Assembly: GCF_006538325.1 (NCBI RefSeq)
Contig: NZ_BJKK01000007.1
Coordinates: 149,511-213,510 of the forward strand
Direction of reading: 5' to 3'
Source of the DNA: Alteromonas sp. KUL42
GTDB taxonomy: Bacteria; Pseudomonadota; Gammaproteobacteria; Enterobacterales; Alteromonadaceae
DNA length: 64,000 nt
The notes below the pieces were generated by a model. The model was not told where the DNA came from. It searched no databases and saw only the letters and a program-made list of their open reading frames with translations. The translations under genes and the position numbers were made by a program. Below, in pieces: positions 1 to 10,885 of this stretch (positions within the stretch are counted from its first letter, which is position 1; each line of letters starts with the position of its first letter).

Positions 1-1235
1 TAATGGTCGTTAAAAAGCTTGAAATAATCGATATCTATAATTAATAGGCTGACTGCAATGCTGGGCGTATTTGCGTTGCTAGAAAGCGATGCCATCCACT
101 CATCAAAATAACGTCTATTCGACAGTCCGGTGAGTGCATCTGTGCGGCTTAAGTTTTGTAGAATTTTATTTTTTTCCGACACGGCACTTTGCTGTGCCTG
201 TATTAAGGCGAGCAGGTTATTAAGTCGCTTGCCTAATTGATAAACCTCGTTGCTACCTTCTAACTCGCTTCGCACGGAAAAGTCTTGTTCAGTTTGCGCT
301 CTCTGTACTAGTTGTAGTAAATCGTAAACGGGTGTTATCAGTTTTCTGTTTATGAAACCGTAATACACAATAAGTGATAGCACAGAGACAACTATGCCAC
401 CAATTAAGCTTCCGTCCATTATTATATGCTTATCAGGCCCTTTGGGACGTTGAATTGAAATAGCAAAAAGTGATGTTTTAGTCGGTGATTCGAAGCGAAC
501 ATACAGTCTGTTTAATGAACTTTCAAATTCAAGCAAGTCGAGCTTTTTATTAATAAGAGCACCAAATAGTATGCTGTTTGTGATAGCGTCTTGTGACAGA
601 GAGTCTGTGGAATGAAATTGTATATCGCCTTCAATATTAGGTGTTATTTTGTCGATAAAGGCTTGGTTGATTTGTTGAACAATAATCGCAGTACCATTCG
701 ATTCACCTTGCTCGTCAGAGGGAAGAATGTGACTGGCAATGAGCGCAGCTGGTTTTCCATCGATTAATTCAAACAACGTATGAACAATGCTGTCTTCGGT
801 GTGATGTATTTCATCTAATAAACCACTTTGCACAATTTGCCGTGATATATCATCTAGCGGGTACGTTGCCGAAAAGTGTTCTCCGGCAACAAGATTTTTA
901 TTACTGTCAAAGAAAAACCAGCCATGAATACCTAAAGTTGAATAGCTAGCAGCTGAGAAGTAGGTTTTTTCAAACCAAGCCACATCTTTTGTTTCAAGTG
1001 CTCTGTATGACTCGTCCCATACTGCGTTGTCGTAAACTAGATTTTCGAGCGCTCGTATTTCTTGATGTATTTCAGAAGCAACCCGTAACAGCTCATATTT
1101 GTCGTGCTTTTCTGATAACGACTTTAACTGCGGATAAATAACAAATGCGCGTATTGTCATTTGAACTGCAACAAACATTGCAATCACAATGGCCACACCA
1201 ACAATAATCTGGGAACGAAGTGAATGTATGCGCAA
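1..1235 (-). CDS. Membrane-bound CHASE4-type diguanylate cyclase (GGDEF), 3' part missing
   Basis: The frame is open to the left window edge (411 codons seen). Residues 1-25 form a TM segment after a basic start (MRIHSLRSQ). A periplasmic part follows with a CHASE4-like signature (VYDNAVWDESY, about residues 65-75). A second TM lies near residues 275-295, then a HAMP-like linker, then the start of a GGDEF domain (TDALTGLSNRRYFDEW and IDIDYFKLFND). The active-site GGDEF loop lies outside the window, so cyclase activity is inferred from the family. An in-frame TAG lies 12 bases before the TTG chosen as start (1233-1235). No strong ribosome site precedes it, but the TTG keeps the basic N-terminus before the TM. 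It would make c-di-GMP in response to a periplasmic signal. Confidence 0.85.
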   Translation of the reverse strand, partial: MRIHSLRSQIIVGVAIVIAMFVAVQMTIRAFVIYPQLKSLSEKHDKYELLRVASEIHQEIRALENLVYDNAVWDESYRALETKDVAWFEKTYFSAASYSTLGIHGWFFFDSNKNLVAGEHFSATYPLDDISRQIVQSGLLDEIHHTEDSIVHTLFELIDGKPAALIASHILPSDEQGESNGTAIIVQQINQAFIDKITPNIEGDIQFHSTDSLSQDAITNSILFGALINKKLDLLEFESSLNRLYVRFESPTKTSLFAISIQRPKGPDKHIIMDGSLIGGIVVSVLSLIVYYGFINRKLITPVYDLLQLVQRAQTEQDFSVRSELEGSNEVYQLGKRLNNLLALIQAQQSAVSEKNKILQNLSRTDALTGLSNRRYFDEWMASLSSNANTPSIAVSLLIIDIDYFKLFNDH

Positions 1236-1388
1236 GTTGGAAACCTATTGTACTTACTACTGAAAAGTATAGTTCATTATGTGAAATGCGCTGGTGGTTT
1301 CTATTTATATTGACATGCCTGCTTTTGCTTCTGCCACTGCTCCATGTATCGACATCTGCCTTCGGTTTCTCACCGGATCAACATGCAT

Positions 1389-1414
1389 AAAAAAAGCGCC
1401 AAGAAGGCGCTTTT
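1389..1414 (-). terminator. Rho-independent terminator of the chemotaxis receptor gene
   Basis: Inverted repeat AAAAGCGCC / GGCGCTTTT (1392-1400 and 1406-1414) with a 5-nt loop. On the minus strand it is followed by seven T residues. It lies about 30 nt past the stop of the receptor gene, and may work in both directions. Confidence 0.8.
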
Positions 1415-1441
1415 GTCTAATTCGATGGAAATTGTCTATTA

Positions 1442-3466
1442 CTACACTTTAAATTGGCGAATAGATTGTTGTAGCTCTTCAGCCAATCTTGCCACTTCAT
1501 GGCTAGACTCTGATGTCTGCTGTGCTCCAGCCGTTGTTTCTTCAGCGATACCCACAATTGTTTCAAGCTTTTCACTAATTTCTTGAGATACCGTGTTTTG
1601 CTCTCTTGCAGATTGCTCGATTTGTGAGCTCACGTCATGGGCTTTGTGTACTGCATCAGAGATAATATCCAATGCTTGTGTTGCGCGTTCAGTTTGCGCT
1701 ACACAGGCTACCGTTTGCTCCTTACCTTGATTCATTACAGCTACCGCACGCTCAGCCCCCGCCTGTAGGACCTCTATCATCGCATTAATTTCTTGAGTTG
1801 ACTCTTGAGTGCGGCTTGCTAGCGTTCTTACCTCATCTGCAACAACTGCAAAGCCTCTACCTTGTTCTCCAGCACGAGCAGCCTCGATAGCTGCGTTTAG
1901 TGCCAGTAAGTTGGTCTGGTCAGCAACACCACGAATTACATCTAATATACCGCCAATACTCGCGCTGTCTTGATGTAGTTTGTTGATAACATCAGCAGCG
2001 TCTTGAACGTCTTTTGCAAGAATCTCTATGGTGTTTTTGTTATCCAATGAAATTTGTCTAACGTTTTGCGCTTCTTTGTCAGCGTGGCGAATTTGGCTAA
2101 GTGTATCTTCTGCATTTTGAACAACAAGTTGAGATGTAGAGTGCATCTCTGTAGTTGCCGTTGCAACCTGACCAATTTGAGATTTTTGATCTTGAATTGA
2201 GTGGGTTGTTTGTGCCGTTACCGCTGAAGTTTGTTCAGATGCTGCCGCTAACTGCTCAGCGCGAACGTTAATTGCAGTAATTAACTCTTTTAAATTGCCG
2301 ATTAGTGTATTGCAGTTTCTTGCCAACAAACCAAACTCATCTTGTGCAGAGTCATCTAGGCGATGTGTTAAGTCACCAGAAGAAGCAACTGTTAATAACT
2401 CGTTTACACGGTACAAGGGACCGGTAATTGCGCGAACAGTCACAAAGCCGATGAATGCTGCTACACCTATCGATAAAAGTACAACCACAATCACAACTGT
2501 ATTCCCTGAGGCAATTGTATTGTTTACTTGGTTTTCGATATCACTCGCTTTTCTATCAGCTACTGCAAGTAACTTCTCTAAATCAATGACGCCTTGTGCA
2601 ATGTTCTCATCAGAGGCATTTAACGCTTTTTCTGCGTCATTTCTACGCTCTAACCGGTTCACATGAAGTTGTACAACACCATTACTTGATTTAATCGCAT
2701 TAACGGCATCGTTAACTAGCGTGTTTATATCATCTAGTGTACCTGAGTCATCGCGTCCATCGGCAGCGTCTACCATTTCACTTAATTGCGTTACAACCTT
2801 GTCGACTACCAAATCAACTTCGTTGCCCAGTGTTTGAGAGCGAACCAGTGTTTGGGTTTTTACGTATTCATTTGAAACAGTCAGCATTGACAATAACGAA
2901 GTTTCAAGTTGGCTACCAATTTCCGAGGCACGACGAAGTTTTGTATCGTTTTGAACCGTGTCTAAATCAGAAAAATCCAAAAGATAAGTCGACGCATCGT
3001 CTGCATTATCTTCAGCATCACCCAAACGGTCTTGGATTGTGTTACGCAAACTTAAGTATTTTTGATGGTTCTGATACATCACTTCTACATTTCTTGTGTA
3101 GGCGTCAAATGACTGACGAACAGAATTCAATGTACTTTTTAATTCAGGTTGGTTTTCAACGGCATGTGCGAGTTGTTTATATTCGTTTTCAAAGCTTTCC
3201 TTAGCCGAGTTGAATTCGGAACGCTTTGTTTCCAATCCATTTAACTCTTCAACAATATAGCTTTCAAAAGTGAGTCTACCCATGTTGAGAAAGCTCGCTT
3301 TTAGGGCATTACTGCCCGCCACTGTCGGTAACGCAACATCGTTTACTTCTTCTGTCGCAGAGCCTATTGAATTAAGGTTGTATAGTGAAACAACACTAAT
3401 GACGATCAGAAGTGCGCTGATCGCAACAAATCCCCCGATTACGCGTGTAGCTACGGTTATTTTCAT
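1442..3466 (-). CDS. Methyl-accepting chemotaxis protein
   Basis: Chemoreceptor of 674 residues that would relay a periplasmic signal to CheA/CheW. TM1 covers about residues 8-30. A long, mostly helical periplasmic sensor (about 30-325) resembles helical-bundle (HBM-like) ligand domains. TM2 is near 325-345, then HAMP (345-400) and the cytoplasmic four-helix signalling hairpin. The hairpin tip is highly conserved ([19 protein letters not shown], then [15 protein letters not shown]). The C-terminus ends QFKV, with no CheR/CheB-tethering pentapeptide. The gene stands alone with its own terminator and no che genes nearby. The ligand cannot be told from sequence. Confidence 0.93.
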   Translation of the reverse strand: MKITVATRVIGGFVAISALLIVISVVSLYNLNSIGSATEEVNDVALPTVAGSNALKASFLNMGRLTFESYIVEELNGLETKRSEFNSAKESFENEYKQLAHAVENQPELKSTLNSVRQSFDAYTRNVEVMYQNHQKYLSLRNTIQDRLGDAEDNADDASTYLLDFSDLDTVQNDTKLRRASEIGSQLETSLLSMLTVSNEYVKTQTLVRSQTLGNEVDLVVDKVVTQLSEMVDAADGRDDSGTLDDINTLVNDAVNAIKSSNGVVQLHVNRLERRNDAEKALNASDENIAQGVIDLEKLLAVADRKASDIENQVNNTIASGNTVVIVVVLLSIGVAAFIGFVTVRAITGPLYRVNELLTVASSGDLTHRLDDSAQDEFGLLARNCNTLIGNLKELITAINVRAEQLAAASEQTSAVTAQTTHSIQDQKSQIGQVATATTEMHSTSQLVVQNAEDTLSQIRHADKEAQNVRQISLDNKNTIEILAKDVQDAADVINKLHQDSASIGGILDVIRGVADQTNLLALNAAIEAARAGEQGRGFAVVADEVRTLASRTQESTQEINAMIEVLQAGAERAVAVMNQGKEQTVACVAQTERATQALDIISDAVHKAHDVSSQIEQSAREQNTVSQEISEKLETIVGIAEETTAGAQQTSESSHEVARLAEELQQSIRQFKV

Positions 3467-3791
3467 CGGAACTCCTGGATGAGTACATTTTTGTTTTTTT
3501 CATTGACGATATTAGCGCGCTCCTTGAAGAAAATACACCCATGCCAACGCGGGGTATCTGGAACTCAAGAAGAGTGCATCAACACATCGTCTTTATTCGC
3601 TCAAATTATTGTATCGGCTACAGTAAGTTAATGTTTACTTTATTTAATGTATAAGAGATACGAACTCTTCTGGTCTTACCAGTAGTTAAGTCGAACAAAC
3701 TACTTCATATTTTAGTGCGAAGCTTAACCAATTGCTACTAAAGTTGTGCGTTGTGTCTGGTTTTAATACTTGATTTAGGGGAAGGCGCACG
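3467..3791. other. Intergenic region between apaH and the chemoreceptor gene
   Basis: No gene is supported in these 325 bases. It must hold the promoter of the chemoreceptor gene (minus strand), but no convincing -35/-10 or sigma-28 pair was found. One small perfect hairpin (CTGGT-CTT-ACCAG, 3670-3682) has no T run. Confidence 0.5.
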
Positions 3792-4628
3792 TTATCCGTC
3801 TTTCGCATCTATTCGGATAACCTCTTTGCTATCGATACATAGCAAACTCATTGATTGTCCCCACACATAACCGGTATCTAAACCTATGAACTGTGGATTG
3901 CGGGTTTCACCAAGCAGCGCTGCCCAGTGGCCAAATATTACCCTTTCGGTTGTCCTTAGTTGTTCATTAGTTCTCTCAAACCAAGGCGCTAACTTTTTTC
4001 GTTGATTGGCTGGTACGCTATCAGGGTGAGATTTATTGTCGAAGTCGAGTTTTCCACTTTGCTGCACGAAGCGCATACGCGTACAGGCATTAACCACGAA
4101 ACGCAGGCGGTCTTGCATTGGTAAATCCGGTGACCAAGAGTCAGGATTATTGCCATACATTCCCGCTAAAAAGTTTACATAACTATCGCCTTTCAGGGCC
4201 TGACTGACCTCATTACTAAGCGAGATGCATTCATCAATAGACCATTTTGGATATAATCCTGCGTGTACAATAAGCGTGTTTGAATCGATTTTGCTAGCGA
4301 GAGGGAATTGTCGTAGCCAGTTTAGTAAATCAGGTAAATCGGCTGCATTGAGTAAAGAGGTTAACTTATCCGACTTTTTGGCTTTTCGAATACCGTTAGC
4401 AACGGCAAGCAAATGTAAGTCGTGGTTGCCTAATACGGTACTAAAACTTGCATTTAAATCACGGAGAAACCGCAAGGTACTTAATGAGTCTTCTCCGCGA
4501 GCGACTAAGTCACCCACGGCATATAACATATCATTTGAAGGGTCAAAGTGTGCTTTATCAAGCAGGCGACGTAAACCTTTATAACAGCCTTGGATATCTC
4601 CAATAACAAAAGTTTTGCCGTGCAACAT
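3792..4628 (-). CDS. apaH: Symmetrical bis(5'-nucleosyl)-tetraphosphatase ApaH
   Basis: Hydrolyses Ap4A to two ADP in the cytoplasm, and by family knowledge removes Np4 RNA caps. At 278 residues it has the normal length. Metallophosphatase motifs are in order near the N-terminus: GDIQG (about residue 10), GDLVARG (about 40) and GNHDLH (about 68). Later histidines occur in IVHAGLYP and FGHWAALLG. The ATG at 4628 is chosen because AGGAGG lies 5 nt before it; a GTG six bases upstream would overlap that site. It is the last gene of the lptD operon, 9 nt after apaG. Confidence 0.96.
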   Translation of the reverse strand: MLHGKTFVIGDIQGCYKGLRRLLDKAHFDPSNDMLYAVGDLVARGEDSLSTLRFLRDLNASFSTVLGNHDLHLLAVANGIRKAKKSDKLTSLLNAADLPDLLNWLRQFPLASKIDSNTLIVHAGLYPKWSIDECISLSNEVSQALKGDSYVNFLAGMYGNNPDSWSPDLPMQDRLRFVVNACTRMRFVQQSGKLDFDNKSHPDSVPANQRKKLAPWFERTNEQLRTTERVIFGHWAALLGETRNPQFIGLDTGYVWGQSMSLLCIDSKEVIRIDAKDG

Positions 4629-4637
4629 GAACACCTC

Positions 4638-5012
4638 CTAGTGGAGAATACTGGGAATGGCTAAACGAAATAAGGGAATGGTAACGCGAAATCGTTCACC
4701 GTTTTCTTTTTCCATTTCGTAATAGCCTTCCATATTGCCCACTGGTGTGTCAATTACAACACCGCTTGTGTACTCAAAAATTTCACCAGATTTTAAAATA
4801 GGTTGCTTTCCGACAACACCAGCGCCTTCAACTTCAGTCGCTTTACCATTAGCATCAGTTATCCGCCAAAAACGGTTGATAAGTTGTACCGTTTCACTTC
4901 GCTTATTCTCAATAGTGATGTGATAAGCGAAAGCGAACTGTTTAGAGTCTGAGGGCAGGTGTTCTGGCAGGTGGCGAGTTTTTACTCGCACCTGAATTTC
5001 TAAGTCATCCAT
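4638..5012 (-). CDS. apaG: ApaG domain protein (Co2+/Mg2+ efflux-associated)
   Basis: Small beta-sandwich protein whose biochemical role is unsettled; it is linked to divalent-metal tolerance and always sits near apaH. The start at 5012 (MDDLEIQVRVKTRH) gives 124 residues, the family's usual length, and avoids overlap with rsmA. A longer frame starting at 5078 would overlap rsmA by 59 nt and adds an N-terminus unlike the family. Conserved stretches are FAYHITIENKRSETVQL, RFWRITDANG, GEGVVG-like GAGVVGKQP, YTSGVVIDTPVGNMEGYYEM and IPLFRLAIP. Confidence 0.95.
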   Translation of the reverse strand: MDDLEIQVRVKTRHLPEHLPSDSKQFAFAYHITIENKRSETVQLINRFWRITDANGKATEVEGAGVVGKQPILKSGEIFEYTSGVVIDTPVGNMEGYYEMEKENGERFRVTIPLFRLAIPSILH

Positions 5013-5019
5013 AAAACGT

Positions 5020-5847
5020 TTACTGCTCTTGTTGACTTTCTTTAGCAGAGACGGCGTTGGCAATGGTAGCGAAGTCACTTAACGACAATACTTCCGCTCT
5101 ATAAGTAGGGTCGATACCTAATGCGCTTATTTCTTCTTCAGTCAAACTGTCTTTGAGTGAATTTCGAATGGTCTTTCTACGCTGATTAAAGGCTTGAGCA
5201 CAAACGCGTTCCAGCGTATTTACTGACACAACGTCTACGGGAGGCGCATCGTGGGGGACTAATTTTACCACGGCAGAGTCAACTTTTGGTGGTGGCTTAA
5301 ACGCTCCAGGTGGCACGTTAAGCACAGGGATAACGTGGCAGTAGTACTGAGCCATCACCGACAGGCGTCCGTAGTTTTTAGAGCCAGGGCCCGCAGCCAA
5401 ACGGTTAACGACCTCTTTTTGAAGCATAAAGTGCATATCTTCTATACTGCTTGCATGATCAAAAAGGTGGAACATAAGAGGAGTAGAGATGTTGTAAGGC
5501 AGGTTACCAAACACCCTTAGCTTCTTGTCTTTCTCTGGCATGTCTTTACTCAATGCCGTAAAGTCCATTGTCATCGCATCTTGTTCAATGACGGTGAGCT
5601 TTTCTCCGTTGAAGGGGTGGTGACGCAATCGCTTCGCTAAGTCTCTGTCTAACTCTATAACTGTTAACGCATTTACCTCTTCGCAAACAGGATCTGTTAA
5701 CGCGCCTAAACCTGGGCCTATTTCAACCAAGTTTTGTCCGTTTTTGGGAGCGATAGCAGATACGATTTTCCCTATCACGTAATCGTCGTGAAGGAAGTTC
5801 TGGCCGAATCGCTTTCTGGCCGTATGGCCTAAATGTGTTTTACTCAT
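5020..5847 (-). CDS. rsmA: 16S rRNA (adenine1518-N6/adenine1519-N6)-dimethyltransferase RsmA
   Basis: Dimethylates the two adjacent adenines in the 3'-terminal hairpin of 16S rRNA during 30S assembly. It has 275 residues. The SAM-binding motif [12 protein letters not shown] is near residue 42, the catalytic NLPYNIS motif near 113, and the N-terminal RKRFGQNFL is typical. The start overlaps the pdxA stop by 4 nt, which suggests translational coupling. Position between pdxA and apaG is the usual gammaproteobacterial order. Confidence 0.97.
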   Translation of the reverse strand: MSKTHLGHTARKRFGQNFLHDDYVIGKIVSAIAPKNGQNLVEIGPGLGALTDPVCEEVNALTVIELDRDLAKRLRHHPFNGEKLTVIEQDAMTMDFTALSKDMPEKDKKLRVFGNLPYNISTPLMFHLFDHASSIEDMHFMLQKEVVNRLAAGPGSKNYGRLSVMAQYYCHVIPVLNVPPGAFKPPPKVDSAVVKLVPHDAPPVDVVSVNTLERVCAQAFNQRRKTIRNSLKDSLTEEEISALGIDPTYRAEVLSLSDFATIANAVSAKESQQEQ

Positions 5848-6830
5848 TGTTGGTGGTGTGCAAGCTCAATGGCTTTTTCTAATGCTTTTCTAAAACTGCC
5901 GGCATCTGCTTCACCGGTTCCTGCTAAATCGAGCGCGGTACCGTGATCGACAGACGTGCGAATAAAAGGCAGGCCTAATGTTATATTCACTGACGCGCCA
6001 AAACCTTTGTATTTTAGCACGGGTAGGCCCTGATCGTGATACATCGCTAAAACAACGTCGGCGTTTTCCAGATATTTGGGTTGAAAAATAGTATCTGCAG
6101 GGAGCGGCCCCGTAATGGTAATCCCTTCTTCACGCAATTCGTCAAGTGCAGGGATGATGGTGTGTATTTCTTCTGTGCCAATATGGCCATCTTCTCCCGC
6201 ATGCGGATTAAGACCACACACATATATGTGTGGATCTTTAATACCGAACTTTAGCTTTAAGTCGGTATTAATGATATGGATAACCTTATACAAACGGTCG
6301 CGAGTGATTGCTTTAGACACGTATTCTAATGGAATGTGTGTGGTTGCTAGAGCAACGTTCAACCCCTCTGTGGCCAGTAGCATTACCACATCAATGGTAT
6401 TGGACTGGTATGCAAAGAACTCAGTATGACCGCTAAATGAAACACCAGCTTTGTTAATAATGCCTTTGTGCACTGGTCCAGTAACAACGGCATCAAAGTC
6501 GCCATCTATATTAGCCTGACAGGCTTGGCGAAGTGTCTCAACCACATACAACCCATTTTCACTGTCCAGTTTACCGGCTTCTACATCAACTGACTTTTCA
6601 ATGTGTTTAATAAACAACGAACCCGCAGGTTGAATTTGCGGGTTAATAGGGTCGTACTCAATAAGAGTTAAAGGAAGGGCAAGCTGCTCAGCCCTTGCCC
6701 TTAGCATGTCGGCATCGGCAAAGACAACAAGTTGTGCTTGCCACGCTTCTTGGGCCAGTTTAATGATTAAATCTGGCCCTATTCCTGCCGGTTCACCCGG
6801 CGTAATTGCAATTTTAATTGGTGTGCTCAT
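5844..6830 (-). CDS. pdxA: 4-hydroxythreonine-4-phosphate dehydrogenase PdxA
   Basis: NAD-dependent enzyme of DXP-dependent pyridoxal phosphate synthesis; its product is condensed by PdxJ, encoded at 17001. It has 328 residues. Visible motifs are [13 protein letters not shown] at the N-terminus, [14 protein letters not shown], the metal-binding [19 protein letters not shown], and [15 protein letters not shown] toward the C-terminus. All fit a complete enzyme. It follows surA by 14 nt and overlaps rsmA by 4 nt. Confidence 0.97.
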   Translation of the reverse strand: MSTPIKIAITPGEPAGIGPDLIIKLAQEAWQAQLVVFADADMLRARAEQLALPLTLIEYDPINPQIQPAGSLFIKHIEKSVDVEAGKLDSENGLYVVETLRQACQANIDGDFDAVVTGPVHKGIINKAGVSFSGHTEFFAYQSNTIDVVMLLATEGLNVALATTHIPLEYVSKAITRDRLYKVIHIINTDLKLKFGIKDPHIYVCGLNPHAGEDGHIGTEEIHTIIPALDELREEGITITGPLPADTIFQPKYLENADVVLAMYHDQGLPVLKYKGFGASVNITLGLPFIRTSVDHGTALDLAGTGEADAGSFRKALEKAIELAHHQQ

Positions 6831-6844
6831 AAGTTGTTCTGTTG

Positions 6845-8128
6845 TTATGCATCGACAACTTCAACGTATGCTGCATCGCGCATTTCGCGAAGCCAGTTTT
6901 CCGTCTCTTCTGCGAATTTTCTATTAAAGATGAGCTGATACGCTTTTTCTTCTTTGCGCTTCTCTGTGGCGTCATCCACGCGACGCTCGATAAGTTGTAT
7001 AAGGTGCCAGCCATGTACTGAACGTACCGGGTCGCTGTACTCACCAGGTTCAAGCTGCGCTAGAGCGTCTCTAAAGGCAGGAACATAGTTTTGAGGATCT
7101 GACCATCCAAGTTCACCGCCACGTAGAGCAGAGCCCGGATCTTCAGAATGCTCCTTTGCCAAAGCCTCGAATTCCGCTTCACCGTTTTGCAGTTCTTTTT
7201 TGAAACGGGCCAACATACTCTTGGCTTTTTCTTCACTTAGAATAATTGATGGCTTAACCAATATGTGACGAGAATTTACTTCTTCAATCGTCACGGTTTC
7301 AATACCACGGGTATCAAGCACTTTCAAAATGTGGAAGCCCGCACCACTGCGGATGGGGCCAACTAATGTGTCTTTGTTTTTATTTTGTATAGCTTCTGCA
7401 AATAAGGTAGGCATAGCATTAATATTCAACCAACCCATATCACCACCTTCCAACGCTTCGTTACCCGATGACGAAGCAATGGCTATTTTGGCAAAGTCTG
7501 AACCCGACTCCAATAGTGCAATAACTTTATCAGCACGCTCTCGCGCCGCTTGGATATCTTCATCTGTTGGCTCTGGCGGGAAGCCAATAAGAATGTGACC
7601 AAGGCGGTACTCTGCTTGTTCAGCACCTTGCTGCTCTATCAAACCAACCAGGGTTTCTATTTCCTGTGAGGTGATATAAACACGGCGGCGGACATTGGCG
7701 CGACGAACTTCACCCATGATGATTTCTTCGCGAATATCTTCGCGGTAATCGTCATAAGCAATACCTTCAGCGGCAAGCTGTGCGCGCAATTCGTCAATAG
7801 AGGCATTTTGGTTAGCAGCAATATTTCCGATAGTTTGCTCAAGCTGTGGGTCGCTGATTCGGATACCCATTCTTTCTGCCATTTGCAGTTGTAAGCTTTT
7901 GGTAATAAGGCGCTCTATCGCTTGAGTGCGCAGTGCACGATCTGACGGTAGCTGTTGATTATTTGCCTCTGCATTGCGCTTAACATCTTTTACCAGTGCG
8001 TCAATTTCACTTTCTAATACAACGCCCTGGTCAACGATAACGGCAACGCGGTCAAGCATAACTTCTTGCGCAACGCTGCTAAATGAGAGTAGGGCACCTA
8101 ACATCAATGCTCGGGTAATGAACTTCAT
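6845..8128 (-). CDS. surA: Periplasmic chaperone and peptidyl-prolyl isomerase SurA
   Basis: Escorts outer-membrane proteins, LptD among them, across the periplasm. The mature protein follows a signal peptide ([21 protein letters not shown]). Then come the SurA N-domain (about residues 22-165), two parvulin domains (about 170-275 and 285-385, each with a conserved GGDMGW or GGELGW) and a C-terminal helix. It has 427 residues, as usual. The ATG at 8128 is preferred over a GTG two codons upstream because the signal peptide then starts MKF. It lies 61 nt downstream of lptD. Confidence 0.96.
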   Translation of the reverse strand: MKFITRALMLGALLSFSSVAQEVMLDRVAVIVDQGVVLESEIDALVKDVKRNAEANNQQLPSDRALRTQAIERLITKSLQLQMAERMGIRISDPQLEQTIGNIAANQNASIDELRAQLAAEGIAYDDYREDIREEIIMGEVRRANVRRRVYITSQEIETLVGLIEQQGAEQAEYRLGHILIGFPPEPTDEDIQAARERADKVIALLESGSDFAKIAIASSSGNEALEGGDMGWLNINAMPTLFAEAIQNKNKDTLVGPIRSGAGFHILKVLDTRGIETVTIEEVNSRHILVKPSIILSEEKAKSMLARFKKELQNGEAEFEALAKEHSEDPGSALRGGELGWSDPQNYVPAFRDALAQLEPGEYSDPVRSVHGWHLIQLIERRVDDATEKRKEEKAYQLIFNRKFAEETENWLREMRDAAYVEVVDA

Positions 8129-8189
8129 ACACACTCTTTTATTATTGGTTAATTACATTTGAGCATACCTATGCACACTCAACTGCGGG

Positions 8190-10442
8190 TTAATTTAAAC
8201 TATATGGCTGTCGATAGCCAAACATACCATCTTCTAGCATGCTTCTTCGCGTTCCCGACGAACCGATCCCTTTAAAAATAAACTGTAACGATACGCCTGA
8301 GTCGAAATCGTCAATCGATTGCTCGCCAAGGGCGTTATAACGGTTATTGAGGCTTCGTTGTGCAACAAGCCTAACAGCCCAGCAACATGACTCGTATTGA
8401 ATGCCTGCATAAGTTTCAACACTTCGGTTGCGCTCAATATCACGATAAGTTCGACCTACCCACTGCCAGTTTTCAGAAATAGGCCAGCTTGCCGAAATAC
8501 CTACTTGGCTAATCGTCTCACCACTGAGGTCGCGCACATATCGATGGTTTACTTGTATAAAACGCGCATCGTCTTTGCGATATTCAATACCAGTGCTACT
8601 GAGGTCGACTTTGTCTGTATCTGTTGTTACTTGAACGTCAGTATGGAAGAACCAATTCTGATTAAAGCGCCAATCAACTTCAGCAGCCAATGCTGAGCGA
8701 TCTTGGTTTTTGGTCGCCGCAATAACTTTATTATCTTCAAGGTAGAATATCTGACCCACACTTAAGACCAATTGTTCCCGATTGTTTTTATCTAGTAATC
8801 GGGTTGTGGCGCCAAGCGTAATTTGGTTGTTATCACTTATGCGGTCAAGCCCAGTAAATTCCTGACCTCGGAAGAGCCCCTCAACATCGGTAAGCAGTGG
8901 CGTTGAATCATAAAAACCAATCGCCGTTTGGTCTTCATAAGACGTGTAGAGGTATTGAACTTTCGGTTCTAGTGTCATTGATAGGTCGTCATTGAACCAA
9001 GAGCTATCACGCTCGAAGTATAGCGCACCGTACAATCTTGCTTGACCGAGCGTTCGTTCTACATCTTCCTTAAGTTGTGTTCCCTCTACATTATCTTGAC
9101 GGTAGATGGTCTGAAATAATGTCGTTTCAGCGATTAGCTCCCCCCATGCTGAACGGAAAGGTACCGCCAGTGTTGGGGCAATGTGAAAACGGGTTGCTGT
9201 TGGTGCCGTTTCCAAAGTGTTATCGAAGTGCGCAACTTCAGAGTCCACATTGAACTCGAGGAATCGGCCAAATGACGTGCGATAGTTCATTTTAATTTCG
9301 GGGACTGCGCGATAACTGTCTGGCGTGTTGCCCAACACCTCAAAGTCTTTAATTTGCATATTAATCGACAGTTTTTCTGAGTAGTAACTCAGACCGACAC
9401 TTCGATATAAGTGGGTATCTGCGCGACTGTAATAATCTGAACCCAAATCGACCAGATAGTTGTTGTCACTTAACCCGTTGAAATCAACATTTAGTAGCCA
9501 GTTGTCCCCAATTAGCCCTTGGTGCTCTAGGCGATAGAAGTAACGATTGGGATTACCGGCAATGTCAGTATCACTAGGCAAATATTCGATATACGCTTTA
9601 CCTTGGCTGGTGTCGGTAAGATACCTAAACTCAGTATTGAGTTGGACGCCGCGCAATGTCATTAAACGCGGCGAAATGGTCATGTCGTAATTAGGCGCAA
9701 TGTTCCAGTAAAAAGGCTGTGTGTAATCGACACCGGTTCTTCTTGAGCTGGTTAGCTCAGGAAAAAGAAGGCCAGTTTGGCGCTGGTTACTGATGGGGAA
9801 AGCAAAATAAGGTAAATAAAATACGGGCACGTCTGCGATGTAAAAACGGGTGTGTTTGGCTTGCCCCCAAACTGTTCCCTTTTCCAAACTGATTTCACTT
9901 GCACGAATTTGCCAGTCTTCTCCACCTGCAGGACAGGTAGTAAAGCTCACATTCTTTAACGAAATGCCCGTGTCAGTGTCTAAAACAATGTCTTTAGCTG
10001 CACCTTGACCAACAAACCCGGTTAATTGATAGCGTGTGTTGATCATCTCTAGTCGCTCTTCTTCTGAGCGTAGAGTGACCGCGTCGCTTTCAACTTTAAT
10101 TTGTGCGTCTTGATAGGTCACATTGCCTTTGGCAATCAGATCTTTACCGTTGCCATTAACCTGTGCCTGAGAAGCACTTATCTGCGCCGTATCAGAAGTG
10201 ATATCTACGTGACCTGAAAACAGTGCGACAGTGTTTTCAATAATTTCAGTTCTATCAGCTTGAACTTTGATGTGCCCTTCAGGCATGAGTTGGCTGCTGG
10301 TAAAGGTTACAGGTTCAACAGCACAAAAGGCGAGAGGTGCCTGATTTGGCTCAGTCATTGGCGCTGAATCTGTAGTTTCTTGTGCAGACGCGACGGTGGG
10401 CAAGTAGGTCGCGAAAACAACCATGGCGCAGGTTTTTCTCAT
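8190..10442 (-). CDS. lptD: LPS-assembly outer-membrane protein LptD
   Basis: Beta-barrel that inserts LPS into the outer leaflet with LptE. It has 750 residues: a signal peptide (about 1-20), an N-terminal beta-jellyroll OstA domain (about 50-190), then the barrel. The four cysteines that form the inter-domain disulfides in E. coli LptD have counterparts here: C40, the Cys in FTTCPAGGEDW, and the CC pair in YESCCWAV. So disulfide-controlled assembly is likely kept. It heads the minus-strand operon through apaH. Partner genes lptA, lptB and lptC lie at 54.8-56.6 kb. Confidence 0.97.
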   Translation of the reverse strand: MRKTCAMVVFATYLPTVASAQETTDSAPMTEPNQAPLAFCAVEPVTFTSSQLMPEGHIKVQADRTEIIENTVALFSGHVDITSDTAQISASQAQVNGNGKDLIAKGNVTYQDAQIKVESDAVTLRSEEERLEMINTRYQLTGFVGQGAAKDIVLDTDTGISLKNVSFTTCPAGGEDWQIRASEISLEKGTVWGQAKHTRFYIADVPVFYLPYFAFPISNQRQTGLLFPELTSSRRTGVDYTQPFYWNIAPNYDMTISPRLMTLRGVQLNTEFRYLTDTSQGKAYIEYLPSDTDIAGNPNRYFYRLEHQGLIGDNWLLNVDFNGLSDNNYLVDLGSDYYSRADTHLYRSVGLSYYSEKLSINMQIKDFEVLGNTPDSYRAVPEIKMNYRTSFGRFLEFNVDSEVAHFDNTLETAPTATRFHIAPTLAVPFRSAWGELIAETTLFQTIYRQDNVEGTQLKEDVERTLGQARLYGALYFERDSSWFNDDLSMTLEPKVQYLYTSYEDQTAIGFYDSTPLLTDVEGLFRGQEFTGLDRISDNNQITLGATTRLLDKNNREQLVLSVGQIFYLEDNKVIAATKNQDRSALAAEVDWRFNQNWFFHTDVQVTTDTDKVDLSSTGIEYRKDDARFIQVNHRYVRDLSGETISQVGISASWPISENWQWVGRTYRDIERNRSVETYAGIQYESCCWAVRLVAQRSLNNRYNALGEQSIDDFDSGVSLQFIFKGIGSSGTRRSMLEDGMFGYRQPYSLN

Positions 10443-10885
10443 GCGTAAAAGAATGGCCTATGTGTTAAAAATTGCTTTATTATTCAGCTAAGACGACAAA
10501 CGCCTTATTTAGTTCTGTTATTGTAAAAGACGCCGACCAACAACTGAATACAAAAGCATTACACCCTTAGCAGCGACATTTTTAATTAGCGCACAATTCT
10601 AAGCACTTCTCGCGTAATTACCAACCATTGATGTAAAAAAATGCATATTATCTGCATTTATTGTGCTAATCAGCGTGTACTTGCCTTTATTAGCCCTTGA
10701 AATTAGGCTTTCTGTACTTACTTCTTTATCTCAAACGCTTTGTTATAGTAGGCATCAAATATATCTGATTTACTTGTGTTAATTCTCGCTTTAGTTGAGC
10801 ACTTCCATATATAAGCCATATCAACGCGTTGGAACAGTGTAGAGCAAAGGGCTGTGGCCTTCAGTATCAAACGGAGAAATAATTA
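10443..10885. other. Divergent intergenic region lptD / djlA
   Basis: This 443-base AT-rich stretch must hold the promoter of the lptD operon (minus) and that of djlA (plus). No open frame with a plausible ribosome site is seen, and no clear sigma-E or sigma-70 pair could be assigned by eye. GGAG at 10874-10877 serves djlA. Confidence 0.5.

Noticed and set aside
2295..2666. Plus-strand frames within the chemoreceptor gene
   Set aside because: They are shadows of a well-conserved gene, with no ribosome site.
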